In this document: piece after piece, positions 45,768-57,049 of the stretch
How the letters are laid out: every line of letters starts with the position of its first letter
Position numbering within the stretch: position 1 is the first letter of the stretch
NCBI RefSeq assembly: GCF_902635505.1
Contig: NC_045427.1
Location: forward strand, 621,438,665-621,502,664
Reading direction: 5' to 3'
Source: Sarcophilus harrisii
Taxonomy: Eukaryota > Chordata > Mammalia > Dasyuromorphia > Dasyuridae
DNA: 64,000 nucleotides
Translations under genes and position numbers: made by a program
Notes under the pieces: generated by a model
Told to the model about the DNA's origin: nothing
Seen by the model: only the letters and a program-made list of their open reading frames with translations
Databases searched by the model: none

Positions 45768-47388
45768 AGAATAGATAAGTCATTAACAGTTGATAATCTT
45801 ATAATATTGTTATTATTGTGTGCATTGCTCTCCTGGTTCTACTCATTTCACTTTGTATCAGTTCATGTAAGTCTCTCCATTTTTTTTTCCCTGATAGGAT
45901 CTAGCTCATCATGATATTATTCCACCATAATCATATACCATAAACTGTTCAATAATACACCAATTATTGAGTATTCTCTCAATTTCCAAATCTTTGCCAT
46001 CAGAAAAGAGCTGCCATAAATATTTAGGTATAATTTCAAATTGCTCTATATAAGGATTGAATCAGTTCACAATTCCAATGCACCAACAGTGCATTGGTGT
46101 CTCAGATTTTCCCACATCTCCGCCAACATTTATCAATGTCCTTTTCTGTTCTATTAGCTGGTCTAATAATTATGAGGTACTACCTCAGTATTGTTTTAAT
46201 TTGCATTTCTCAAAAAAAAAGTGATTTAGAGCATTTTTCACATGAGTATATGGAGCTTTTATTACTTCCTCTGAAAAATGACTTGCTCATATTTTTGGAT
46301 CATTTGTCAATTAGGGATTTATTGTTATTTTATAAATTTGACTACTTTCTCCAAATATTTGAGAGATGAGGCTTTTATCAGAGAAACTTGCTTCAATTTT
46401 TTTTTTACAGTTATGATTGCTAACATTTCCTCCCATCCAGTTGTTTATTTTATTATCTCTCTTTTCACTCTATCCCTCTGCAAAATTATTTTGCTTCTAT
46501 CACATCTCCCAATCTGTGCTCTCCTCTATGAGTACCCACACCTTATCTTCTTTCCCTCCTCTTTTCCTTTAGGGTAAGATAGATTTCTGTATATGTACAA
46601 TTGACTGTATATTGTTTCCTCTTTGAGCCAATTCTGATGAGAGTAAGATTCAAGCATTCCCTGTCACCTTCCCCATCTTAATCTCCACTATAATAACTCT
46701 TTCTTGCCTCTTTTATATTGGACAATTTACCCCATTTTACCTCTTTCTTGCCCTTTTTCCCCAGTTAATTCCTTTTTCTCACCCCTTAGTTTTGTCGTTA
46801 GAGATAATCATCCCATCATGTTCTACTCACATCTGTCTCCTCTATATATCTATACTCCTTCTAACTGCCATAATAATTAGACAGTTCTTATGAGTGATAA
46901 AAATTATCTTCTCATATAAGAGTGTAAACAATTTAACCCTATTAAGTCCTTTATGATTTCTTTCCTGTTTACCTTTTCATGCTTCTCTTGAGTCTTGTAT
47001 TTGGAAGTCACGTTTTCTATTGAGGAATGCTTGAAAGTCCTCCATTTTATTGAATGCCCATTTGTCACAATTGACAGACTATATTCAGTTTCACTGGGTA
47101 AGTGATTCTTGATTGTAATCCTTGCTTCTTTGCCCTATAGAACATTATAACATTATCCCTTTGATTCTTTGATGTAGCAGCTGCTAAATCTTGTGTTATC
47201 CTAACTATGGCTCTATGGTACTTGAATTGTTTCTTTTTTGCTACTTGCAATATCTTCTCATTAATTTTGGAGCTCCAAACTTTAACTACAATAATCCTGG
47301 GAGTTTTTATTTTAGTATCTCTTTCAGGAGGTGATTAAGGATTCTTTCAATTTCTATTTTAGCCTCTGGTTTTAGAATATCAGGTCAG

Positions 47389-48686
47389 ACTGTGGAAGAG
47401 GAAGGAATTTATGACCAAAGAAGAACTAGAGATCACTATTGACTACCAAATAGAAAATTTTGATTATATCAAATTGAAAAGCTTTTGTACAAACAAAACT
47501 AATGCAGACAAGATTAGAAGGGAAACAATAAACTGGGAAAACATTTTTACAGTCAAAGGTTCTGATAAAGGTCTCATTTCCAAAATATATAGAGAATTAA
47601 CTCTAATTTATAAGAAATCAAGCCATTCTCCAACTGATAAATGGTCAAATGATATGAACACACAATTCTCAGATGAAGAAATTGAAACTATTTCTAGCCA
47701 TATGAAAAGATGCTCCAAGTCATTATTAATCAGAGAAATACAAATTAAGACAACTCTGAGATACCACTACACACCTGTCAGATTGGCTAGAATGACAGGG
47801 AAAGATAATGAGGAATGTTGGAGGACAGAAGGGAAAACAGGGACACTAATACACTGTTGGTGGAATTGTGAATACATCCAACCATTCTGGAGAGCAATTT
47901 GGAACTATGCTCAAAAAGTTATCAAACTGTGCATACCCTTTGATCCAGCAATGTTACTACTGGGCTTATATCCCAAAGAGGTCTTTAAGAAGGGAAAGGG
48001 ACCTGCATGTGCAAGAATGTTTGTGGCAGCCCTCTTTGTAGTGGCCAGAAACTGGAAACTGAGTAGATGTCCATCAATTGGAGAATGGCTGAATTAATTG
48101 TGGCATATGAATATTATGGAATATTATTATTTGGTAAGAAATGACCAAAAGGATGATTTCAGAAAGGCCTGGAGAGACTTACATGAACTGATGCTAAGTG
48201 AAATGAGCAGGACCAGGAGATCATTACATACTTCAACAACAATACTATATGATGATCAATTCTGATGGACCTGGCCATCTTCAGCAATGAGATGCACCAA
48301 ATCAGTTCCAATGGAGCAGTAATGAACTGAACCAGCTACATCCAGCGAAAGAACTCTGGGAGATGACTAAGAACCATTACATAAAATTCCCAATCCCTCT
48401 ATTTTTGCCCACCTGCATTTTTGATTTCCTTCACAGGCTAATTGTATAACATTTCAGAGTCCAATTCTTTTTGTACAGCAAAGTAACGGTTTGGACATGT
48501 ATACTTATTTTGTATTTAATTTATACTTTAACATATTTAACATGTATTTGTCATCCTGCCATCTAGGGGAGGGGGTGGGGGGAAGGAGGGGAAAAATTGG
48601 AACGAAAGGTTTGGCAATTGTCAATGCTGTAAAATTACCCATGCATATAACTTGTAAATAAAAAAGCTATTAAAAAATTTTAAAAA
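47389..48686 (+). mobile_element. Youngest L1 in the window, 5'-truncated, exact duplication
   Basis: Inserted in the HAL1 with an exact 15-bp duplication AGAATATCAGGTCAG (47374-47388, 48687-48701), 1298 bp. A 228-codon open frame (47411-48097) encodes the ORF2 C-terminal third: FDYIKLKSFCTNKTNADKIR, then ELTLIYKKSSHSPTDKWSND, KTTLRYHYTPVRLARM, the zinc-knuckle-like region with GTLIHCWWNCEYIQPFW, and IPFDPAMLLLGLYPKEVFKK. The frame ends at WLN, where relatives read on (KLWHMN); a single base change seems to have made the stop. The 3' UTR has a G-run (48570-48595), ends in aataaaaaagc and a short A-tail. No endonuclease or RT domain is present, so it is immobile. Highest frame integrity and an exact duplication mark it as recent. 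Confidence 0.95.
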
Positions 48687-49208
48687 AGAATATCAGGTCA
48701 GTTTTCTTTGGTAATTTCTTGAAAGACAATATCTAGGATCTTTTTTATTATGGCTTTCAGGTAGTCTAGTAATTTTAAAATTATCTCCTTGAACATGTTG
48801 TCAAGTCATTTGTTTTTCTAATAAGATATTTCATATTGCCTTCTATTTTTCCATTCTTTTGATTTTGCTATTTCTTGATGTCATAGCTTCATTACCTTCC
48901 ATTTTGGGGGATTTTGTGCCTTTTCTTCCCTTTTGGCTGATTTTATTTCAAAGATATTATTTTCTTCATTATCTGTTGCTTCAGCTAATTTTGCTCTGGC
49001 ATAGCTTTAATTTTCTGGATTTTTGCCTAATATACAAGGTCTTTCTTTCTAAATTCCACTTTTTGAGACTATCCATTCATAGCCTCCAGATATGGAAAAC
49101 AAGTCTGTCATATGGTATCTCTCAAGTTTCTGAAAAGAGCTGTCCTACACAATCACATTTTTTCTTCTGCCTAAAGATTCTCAATTTCTTCAACTGAACC
49201 TCATATAG

Positions 49209-49404
49209 CAAAAGTCTTGAATTCCTAATTTGGAGTCCATGACCTTTAAAATATATTTTGATAATGGTTTTACAGCATAATCGATTTCATTTTTAATACC
49301 ATGTATTGTATTTTATGCATTTTTGAACATTGGCCTGAGAAGGGGTCCACAGCTTTTGCCATATTGCCAGAGTTTTCCATGATATAAAAAAGTTGAGAAC
49401 TCTG
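49209..49404 (-). mobile_element. hAT-like MITE
   Basis: On the minus strand it begins CAGAGTTCTCAACTTTTTTA, continues atcatggaaaactctggcaa, gctgtggaccccttctcagg, tgcataaaatacaatacatgg, and ends near ggactccaaattagg. This follows a consensus with CAGAGGTTCTTAACCT-type ends that I recall. An 8-bp duplication was not evident, so the superfamily is an inference from the ends. Confidence 0.5.
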
Positions 49405-51350
49405 ACAAAGATTCAAGTTTACTTCTTCTGAATTTTCTCTAGTTTTTCAGCATCCTTCTAAAAATGTAGTGCTCCTCAAGTTATCCCCAGGATAATGTAC
49501 CATGATCAAGCAGGATTTCTAACAGAAGTGCAGGGATGGTACTATATTAGAAAAAACTATTAGCATAATTGACTATATCAATAACAAAACAAACAAAAAT
49601 CACATGATTATCTCAATAGATGGAGAAAAAACATTTGACAAAATCCAATACCCATTCCTCTTAAAAAAAACAGCTCTAGAGAGTAAAGGAATAAATGGAG
49701 TTTTCCCTAAAGTGATCAGAAGTATCTATTTAAAACCATCAGTAAGCATCATATGTAATGGAGATAAACTAGAACCATTGCCAATAAGATCAAGGGTGAA
49801 ATAAGGTTGCCCACTATCACCACTATTATTTAATGTTATATTAGAAATATTAGCTTTGGAAATAAGAGAAGAAAAAAAGATTAAAGAAATCAGAGTATGT
49901 AATGAGGAAACCAAATTATCACTTTTTTTTCAGATGATATGATGGTACAATTAGAGTATCCTAGAGAATCAATTAAAAAACTACTAGAAACAATTCACTA
50001 TTTTAACAAAGTTGTAGGATAGAAAATAAATCCACATAAATCATCAGCATTTTTATGTAGTATGAGCAAAGTTCAGCAGCAAGAGATACAAAGAGAAATT
50101 GCATTTAAAATAATTGTAGATAATATAAAATATTTGGAAGTCTACCTGCCAACAAAAAATCAGGAATTATATAAACACAATTACAAAACACTTTCCAAAT
50201 AAATAAACTCAGATCTATCAACTGGAAAAACATCAAGTGCTCATCAGTAGGTCAAGCTAATACAATAAAAATGACAATACTACCTAAATTAATCTATTTA
50301 TTCAGTGCCATACCAATCAAACTCCCTCTGAAATTACAGAGCTAGAAAAAGTAATAAAAAAGTTCATCTGGAAGAACAAAAGATAAAAAATTTCAAGGGA
50401 ATTAATGAAAAAAATGCAAAGGAAGGTGACCTAGCTGTACCAGACCTAAAACTATATTATAAAGCAGTGGTCATCAAAACCATTAAGTACTGGCTAAGAA
50501 ATAGAGTTGTTGATTAGTGGAATAGATTAGATTCATAGGACAAAATAGTCAATGACTATAGTAATCTAGTGTTTGACAAACCCCAAAACCCCAGCTTTTG
50601 GAATAAGAACTCACTATTTGACAAAAACTACTGGGAAAATTGGAAATTAGTAGGACAGAAAGTAGGCATTGACACACAACTAACACCCTACACCAAGATA
50701 AGGTCAAAATGGGTTCATGATTTCTACATGAAGAATGATATTGCAAACAAATCAGAAGAGCAAAGGATAGTTTACCTTTAGATCTGTGGAGAAGGAAGGA
50801 ATCTATGATCAAAGAACTGGAGTATATTATTGAATAGAAAAAGAATAATTTTGATTATATTAAGTTAAAAAGTTTTTGTACAAACAAAACCAATGTAGGC
50901 ACGATTAGAAGGGAGGCAATACACTGGGGGAGGAAACTTTTTTTTTATATTCCAGGGTTCTTATAAAGACATCATTTCTAAAATATATAGGGAATTGACT
51001 CAAATTTATAGGAAATCGAGCCATTCTCCAATTGATAAATAGCCAAAGGATATAAACAGATAATTTTCAGATGAAGAAATTAAAACCATTTCTAGTCATA
51101 AAAATGTAGTGCTCTAAACTAAACAGAATACTCCAAATAGAAACTGATGAGTACAAAGTAAGTCAGTGTGTCCTGATTACTGGAAGTTTAGTTTAAATAT
51201 GTTGGCTACCATATAGCACTGTTGACTCATACTGAGCTTACTATCCACTAAAATCATCTTATCTTTTTCAGACAAAATGTAATGTAATCATAAGTTTTTC
51301 CTCCTGATGTTGACTGATTATTTTGATATTGACTCCTGATCATTTTACAC
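49405..51350 (+). repeat. L3/CR1 LINE 3' relic, split by an L1 fragment
   Basis: Left piece 49405-49474 (ctagtttttcagcatccttctaaaaatgtagtgctc). Right piece from 51115 (taaactaaacagaatactcc, tatagcactgttgactcatactgagcttactatccactaaaatcatcttatctttttcaga). Both follow the CR1/L3 3' text: tgtggtgcccagaactgaacacaatactcc ... tgttgactcatattgagcttg. Confidence 0.8.
49475..51099 (+). mobile_element. Internal L1 ORF2 fragment, no 3' UTR or poly(A), exact duplication
   Basis: Starts in the reverse transcriptase (YHDQAGFLTEVQGWYYIRK), then IISIDGEKTFDKIQ at 49607, [17 protein letters not shown] near 49807, the RT active-site box as FSDDMM at 49928 (usually FADD), ACLAVPDLKLYYKAV-like near 50427, and PSFWNKNSLFDKNYWENW at 50590-50643. 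It ends at about 51099 inside ORF2 (ccatttctagtcat), before the zinc-knuckle region and 3' UTR. Exact 15-bp direct repeats AAAAATGTAGTGCTC at 49460-49474 and 51100-51114 flank it. Several stops and frameshifts; dead. The normal L1 3' end and tail are absent. Confidence 0.93.
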
Positions 51351-52424
51351 TTGGATTCAACAAATGTGATGTGTTATGTCAAACATGAGTAGATTTGAAA
51401 AAAAAAATCAAAACCTTGACTTTGAACTGAATTTTCACCTGGGTTTTTGATCCCATAAAGAGAATACCTAATACTGTTAGTCAATGAACACTAGCAATAG
51501 GATTTGGATTTATATGGAAAGTAAAATTGCATTTAAAATACAAGAGAGAGAAAGGATAAGGGTATAGTAAAGGATGTGCATCAGTCTTTGCTAACATCTT
51601 GGTTTTATATTACTACAATATGATGACAGCATGTGTGCATTATATTATAGCAATATGCTATGGTATTAATAGTTTTGGCATGTGATAAATACAATAGATC
51701 CCCAAGAAAGTACAATCCAAGGTTAACTCAGTTCAAACATGGTAAATAGAACTTTTGTCTCAGTAAATCTTAGTGAAACTGTTTATTCCAGTGATGAAAT
51801 ATTCAAAGAATACGAGATCCTGACCAGTGTTTTGATTTAAATTCTGTCCATGCAATGAATGTTACTAGAACAAAAGCTCCTATTACTCTGGATAGTGTGG
51901 ACTTTCTGATACAAAGGGTAATTAAAAGAAAATAAACAGCAAACATGTCTCCAGTGGACTTCCTAGGATAATACGATTACATAGAAGCAAAGGAATGGAG
52001 GAAACCAACTGGAGACGATTTGGAAACCATTCGTGGACAATATCCAATGCATGAAACTGACATGAAAATGGAAAGTGGTACATGTTATGGCAACATTCAG
52101 ACTAATATAGTGACTGATGTAGATATCATTAATTGAGGATGTAAGATCAAGATACTATTTGGGCAAAGATTATACGCAATATTGTTCTAGTAAATGTTTA
52201 ACAATCAGGTCTCCAAAAACTACTGCTTTCTATGTATTTGGATAAATGAATTTACTTGGTCTTTTGCATAATTAGCAGATGATGATGATGATGATGATTG
52301 CATTTATCTTGATGTTTGCAGAGTGTTTTACATTAAGTGTAACACTAAAATTCAAAGGAAGATTCATATATTTCAATATAACACTGGGACTGATTCTCAA
52401 GGTATGGGTTGCATGTCAACAGGT
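51351..52424. other. Unassigned stretch with protein-like remnant and (GAT)7
   Basis: No repeat recognised. About 51740-52135 contains consecutive open stretches on the plus strand with a protein-like composition (see findings). (GAT)7 lies at 52278-52298, followed by a short MIR-like piece (tgcagagtgttttacattaagtg). Confidence 0.3.
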
Positions 52425-53160
52425 AGAAAGAGCTTAGGAAAGGAAAGTCATTCCAAGTATGGAGTGATCTAAGCAAAGGAGATCAATCTGAGATATTTTT
52501 GGGCAATAAGGAATAATCCAGGTTAGCTAAATAGGTTATGAAAGAGAATATATGAAACATAGTAGTATAATAAGAAGCTGGAAAGTTGATATCACATTAT
52601 AGGTCATGAAAAAAGAATTCAGACTTTACTTTGTAGATATTTATTTGGAAGACATGAAGAGTTTTGATCAATGGAGTGATATGATCACATTGTACATTGG
52701 GAACTAGTAAGATATCTCCAGTGGTATCAGCAATTAGTATGTGTTACTTCTGAGAAGGATGATGGTATAGTGTAAGATAAATCTGAGGTACTAGATGCTA
52801 GAGGAAGGGAGACTAGTTAAGATGTCATTGAAATAGTTCATGAGGATATTAATGAGAGCTACTAGGTTGGCAGAAAGAATAATAAGAGCACAAATCTGAG
52901 AGATTTTGAATTAGAAGCTCAATTCAATAGTTTGATTCAATATAATGAACATTTATAAGCTCCTACTAAGCATGAGTAATAAGGATTTGGTAATTAATTT
53001 GTGTATGTAAGAAGGAAATGGAAAAGTCAAGGCAATTTTGACATTGTAAGGGAGATATACAAAAGAAGAATTGATTGGCAAGAGGATATTAAAAAAAAGA
53101 AGTGAGCTTCAGAATGATAGATTTTCATGTATTAAGCCTGAGATAACTGTGAGAATCAAT
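52425..53160 (-). repeat. L2 LINE 3' region
   Basis: Reversed L2: ggtagaaagagcttaggaaaggaaagtcattccaagtatgg, aataagaagctggaaagttg, ttggaagacatgaagagttttgatcaatggagtgatatgatcac, gttggcagaaagaataataag. Diverged toward 53160. Confidence 0.6.
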
Positions 53161-54534
53161 ATTTTCACTAAATGTTCAATGGGTAATTGACTTAAACCAA
53201 ATGTCCTCTTCTAAGACATTTTCCCTAGTAAATATGGGAATCTTTGAAAGGTTGGCTTGATTCTGCAGTCTTTTTTCATTGTGTGAAGATTTTAGTGGGA
53301 AATAGAGGTACAGAGCTTAGCTAAAGATACCCCAGAAGCTACCACAGCACATCCTTATCTTATGGTTAATATATATATTTGCCTCTAAACTAGAAAACAT
53401 CCAAATTTGCTAATATTAATGCCAGATTTCACATTTGATCTAAGAACATGTAAATTTGCCTTAGCATCCTTGTGGTTGATGTTTGCTTGAGATTTAAAAA
53501 TTTCAAAAATGCTTCCTTTGCTGTAATTTTGATTGACATTTCATTAAACATTTCCAGACCCTTAATCAACACACTTTATGTAGCCCTGTGTTTTACTATA
53601 GAAACACTGGGAAAGTGAACAGCTGATATAATCTACTGATGGATTTATCTACACAGAGCTCAGAAGACAGGCATGGTCAGTGGCTTCAGTGGGGCAGAGT
53701 TTCTCCCATAGAAAGTAGCTGGCAAATGTATAAGCAATGCACAAAAGCAGTCTCTGAAAGACATATGTAGATTTATGGAACATTTAAGACTGCAAAACCC
53801 CATAAAATAAAATCCAAAAAAGTTCCTTGGGTAAGGCAAGGGGGACTAGCCATCAGAGGCAGATTGTCAGGCAGTTATAATTTATTGATTTCTCTTCTCT
53901 ATTCGTCCCCTTCCCAAATCTTAACTGTCCTGAGATGTGTCTTTCATTTCTCTCTAACCCCTACATATTCCAGTAACAAACTGGGTTTGCAAGTGTGGGC
54001 CTCAGAGAATGCAATAGAGTCCCACTGGAAAAATATGGAGAAATTCTAAAAATAAATTAAATTTCATGAAAAAACCTGATTCTCCAACCCCCTTTTCTTG
54101 ACAGAGTGATTGCAACTAAGTTTGAATTGGGCAGATGGAAAAAGTAGTCTGGAATATTTTAACCTAGTTTAGACAAGATGACTGGGACTTAATCCTTGGA
54201 AGCCTTTGATAATCATCCTTCAGTGTGATTTGTTATTCTTTCAAATGACAAGGATAGCTGTGGGGTAAGCTTCTCCACTCTATAGTTATCTTTAAGGTCT
54301 TTTGAAAGAAAAGGGTCTTTTGACCCTTTTGAATTATACACCTTTGAATTCAACTCAAGAAAAAAATAGTGGCAGAGTAATGGAGAGAAACATACCTTTT
54401 CTGTATCCACTTTACATTCAAGAAATCATCTTTGGGTAGATTTCTGGTAAGTATGCTTCCTATAAATACTCTAGAACCCAGCAGACCTGAGCTACGCCCT
54501 TACTTTAATCAGAGGAAGATGAGGGCTATGATGG
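53161..54534. other. Unassigned non-coding stretch
   Basis: Contains a perfect 9-bp hairpin, AAAAGGGTC/GACCCTTTT, at 54309-54330. No gene or family recognised. Confidence 0.4.
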
Positions 54535-54770
54535 AGAGGCAATTCAGTGGCAGACTCATAGAGTGATGCACTTAGAATCAAGAAGATTAGTTTAAATTCC
54601 TTGGCAAATACCTGTGTGATTGTTGGCAATTTATTTAACCTATTTTAGCTTCAATTTTTTATCTGTATGATGGGAACAATTCCTTCATCTACTTCACTAG
54701 GGTGCTGCAAAGATCAAAGATACATAATATGTACAAAATACTATATCAGTGTTATCTATTATTAGATATT
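54535..54770 (+). repeat. MIR, near complete
   Basis: gaggcaattcagtggcagactc, agaatcaagaagattagtttaaattcc, gtgtgattgttggcaatttatttaacc, cttcaattttttatctgtatgatgggaaca, ctagggtgctgcaaagatcaaag. Confidence 0.8.
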
Positions 54771-54829
54771 AATGTGTTATTAAAGGAGACAGAAAATGTG
54801 TATTAGAGGAGACAATGTCTATTTGTATT

Positions 54830-54950
54830 GATAGAGCATGTGTAGGTGGCTCTGTCAACTATTGACTGTATAGTAAGAGGCAAATCATTTAATCTATGTA
54901 GATTTCCATTTCCTTATTTTTAAAAGAACCTGATATCATCTAAATCATCT
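54830..54950 (+). repeat. MIR fragment
   Basis: gatagagcatgtgtaggtgg ... gtatagtaagaggcaaatcatttaatctatgtagatttccatttccttatttttaaaag. Confidence 0.5.
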
Positions 54951-55045
54951 ATCCCACTATCATCTAGCTACTTATGTTATCCTAAAGAGGTGAGAGAGGA
55001 AAAGTGAACAAGTCACAGCATAACCATATCTTACCTTGGCAATCA

Positions 55046-55950
55046 TCATTTTTTTCCTTTTGTCTTTGTTAGTTATTCCAAATATTTAAAGAAGATCTCC
55101 CTGCTAAACATTTAAAACACTAGTTTGTGAAGATAAACTCCAATGGAGAGAGAATACAGAACACCGGTAGTTATGGAGATGAGGAAGTTTCTTGATTTGG
55201 GGCAGGATCTGAGAGTCTACTGTTTTCTGATCAGCCATGTGCTGCTCTGTTATCTCGTATTTTTCTTTTTCTATCAAAAATCTATCCTTCTTGGTGTTAA
55301 AGTTTTCAGAGTCCCTTCTTCATGAAGTAGACATTAACAAGATGATTTGGAATTTTTAGAATTCCTAGTAGAAGTAACAATGACAAATTTCTGATGGATC
55401 CTTCTTAGACGAACATGGTTGATGGTCAGAGGTCCAGCCATCAGTAAGTAGTAAGCCACTAGTCAATTGCTTCAAGAAAACCATTCACTTTCCCCTATGG
55501 CAACTATTGAAGATGATCAAAAACATAACCCAGATGATGCTAGATGGAAGTCTCTTCATATGTGGGCTGAAGGGCTTTTTGTCATGACTTAGCAGCTTTC
55601 TAGGCATCTCCTCAATGGGTAATACCCAGGCTTTTTGTGAATCTTTACCACAAGGGTTCCTCCATTCTTATCAGCACCAACTGCCATTTAGATAGTAGCA
55701 GGCAACGGCTCTCTCTCTTTTTTTCTTTTTATCCAGGTTTTTGGGGCAGCATATTTCTACTAATACATAGCTCACCAGGAATACGTTGCAGTGTGGCGTA
55801 TTTGCTGATCCCTAGGGCCAGAACTGGATTCCAATTGCCATGCTTTTGAGACTTTCATCCTCTTTAAAGTGTAGCTACCTTTTTGTTCTTTCCCCTTCTG
55901 ATTTCCTTTTCCTTTGGTTCCTTTTGGGGCTTTTTTGTCCATTATCTTGA
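55046..55950 (-). pseudogene. RPL6: Processed pseudogene of ribosomal protein L6
   Basis: The minus strand carries RPL6 protein matches in order over almost the whole coding length. A remnant of SRNPVLVRGIGRYS reads NPVLALGISKYA (about 55815-55850). DKNGGTLVVKIHKKPGYYP lies at 55617-55673, PRKLLSHDKKPFSPHMKRL at 55540-55603, VVFLKQLASGLLL-like sequence near 55445-55490, HQKFVIVT near 55373-55400, [10 protein letters not shown]-like sequence at 55240-55280, and the C-terminus ending HKLVF with its stop at 55112-55114. Stops and frame shifts separate these blocks. No intron interrupts the coding order, and an A-rich run (complement of 55050-55062) follows the 3' end, so it is a processed retrocopy made by L1. 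No convincing target-site duplication. The parent encodes a large ribosomal subunit protein; this copy is not translatable. Confidence 0.93.
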
Positions 55951-57049
55951 GAGACAGGAAAGAATAACCACCATCACTGATTAATCAGTACCACAGGTAG
56001 CATATTATTAAAACTATGTTTGTATATATGTATGTTTACTAGTTGGTGCTAACAAAAAGAAAAAGAAACTGATAGTGTATTCATTACACAAAGTAGATTG
56101 ATGCTTCTCAACAGGATATGGTCACTGATATTGGTACCTCTAACCTTGAAAGTTGTAGTAGGACCAGAAAGGGCACAAGAATTCAAGGATGATGACAAAT
56201 GAACATTTTGGGGGTAAGTTGGAAGACAGATACATGTTGGGAGTTACCTCTCAACCAAGATGGCAGATCTACTTAGTCAAATTCTAATTATCTATGATGA
56301 TGATATGTCCAAGGAATTTTGACCAGTCATTATATGGTCAGGCAAAGAGTACCTTATAGTGACAATTTTGGGTTCTGTAACATGACCATCCTTTATGTTT
56401 ATGTGTTTCATAGATGATTATCTCTTTATTTCTATTATCTGTGAGAGGCCTTTTAAACTCTAGTTCTCAATTAATTTTCTTTCTTCTTTCTTTCCTTCCT
56501 TCCTTCCTTTCTTCCTTCCTTCTATTCTTTTCTTTTTCTTTGAACACTTGAGTAAATCAGGGCAACTCCATTGACACAGGCTACTAGAATTTCAGCAAGT
56601 TATTTAACATAGTCTCTCATGATATCTTTGTGGATAATATGGAGAGATATAAACTGGATGGAAATATTGTCAGGTGAATTTAAAACTTATTGACCAATGT
56701 CAATGTACATTGATGAACCAATGTTATCCTGATGGGAGATCCCTAGTGGAATACTACATAGTGGTCCTATTAAAAATGTATCAAATATGTTTCTCAAGAC
56801 TCTGGATAGAAAAATAGATAGAACAAATACCCATAATTACAAACTAGACAAAACTGGGAAAGATTGCTAATTCATGAAATGATATAATTGGTACCCCAAG
56901 TAGATCTCAATATGTTCATAGTAACAAAAGGAAAGTTAATATAAATTGATATAAAATGTTGCATTAAAAAAAACCACCTTGTGAAAGTTTAGAATGGAAG
57001 AGATGGGGCCTTTTGTGTGCAAAACAAATAAACATTTCAGTAAGTACAA
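55951..57049. other. Unassigned non-coding stretch
   Basis: Contains a (TTCC)n/(TTTC)n run at 56478-56541. No gene or other family recognised. Confidence 0.4.
56478..56541. repeat. (TTCC)n/(TTTC)n microsatellite
   Basis: Pyrimidine-only tetranucleotide run, TTCC x4 flanked by TTTC variants. Confidence 0.9.

Larger units (their letters stand above)
44440..49208 (-). mobile_element. HAL1 (half-L1) retrotransposon, split by two L1s
   Basis: Read on the minus strand, the L1-type ORF1 comes first (48702-49208 and 46990-47388). The ORF1p C-terminal domain is still legible at 47065-47250 (KKKQFKYHRA, VRITQDLAAAT, QSRITYPVKL; the family motif is RI..TYPAKL). About 570 non-coding bases follow (46430-46990), then directly the L1 ORF2 C-terminal segment and 3' UTR (45768-46420, 44440-44786). 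The endonuclease and reverse-transcriptase part of ORF2 is missing, as in half-L1 elements, which use L1 machinery in trans. Without its two insertions the element is about 2.5 kb. The 5' end is truncated in ORF1, abutting a MITE at 49209. Confidence 0.85.

Noticed and set aside
46075-46097. 9-bp inverted repeat CCAATGCAC/GTGCATTGG as a regulatory element
   Set aside because: It lies within the L1-derived 3' part of the HAL1, where relatives carry a similar gcattgg; likely a local copy error in the relic.
47411-48097. Intact 228-codon gene
   Set aside because: It is the C-terminal third of L1 ORF2 within a 5'-truncated insertion, not a host gene.
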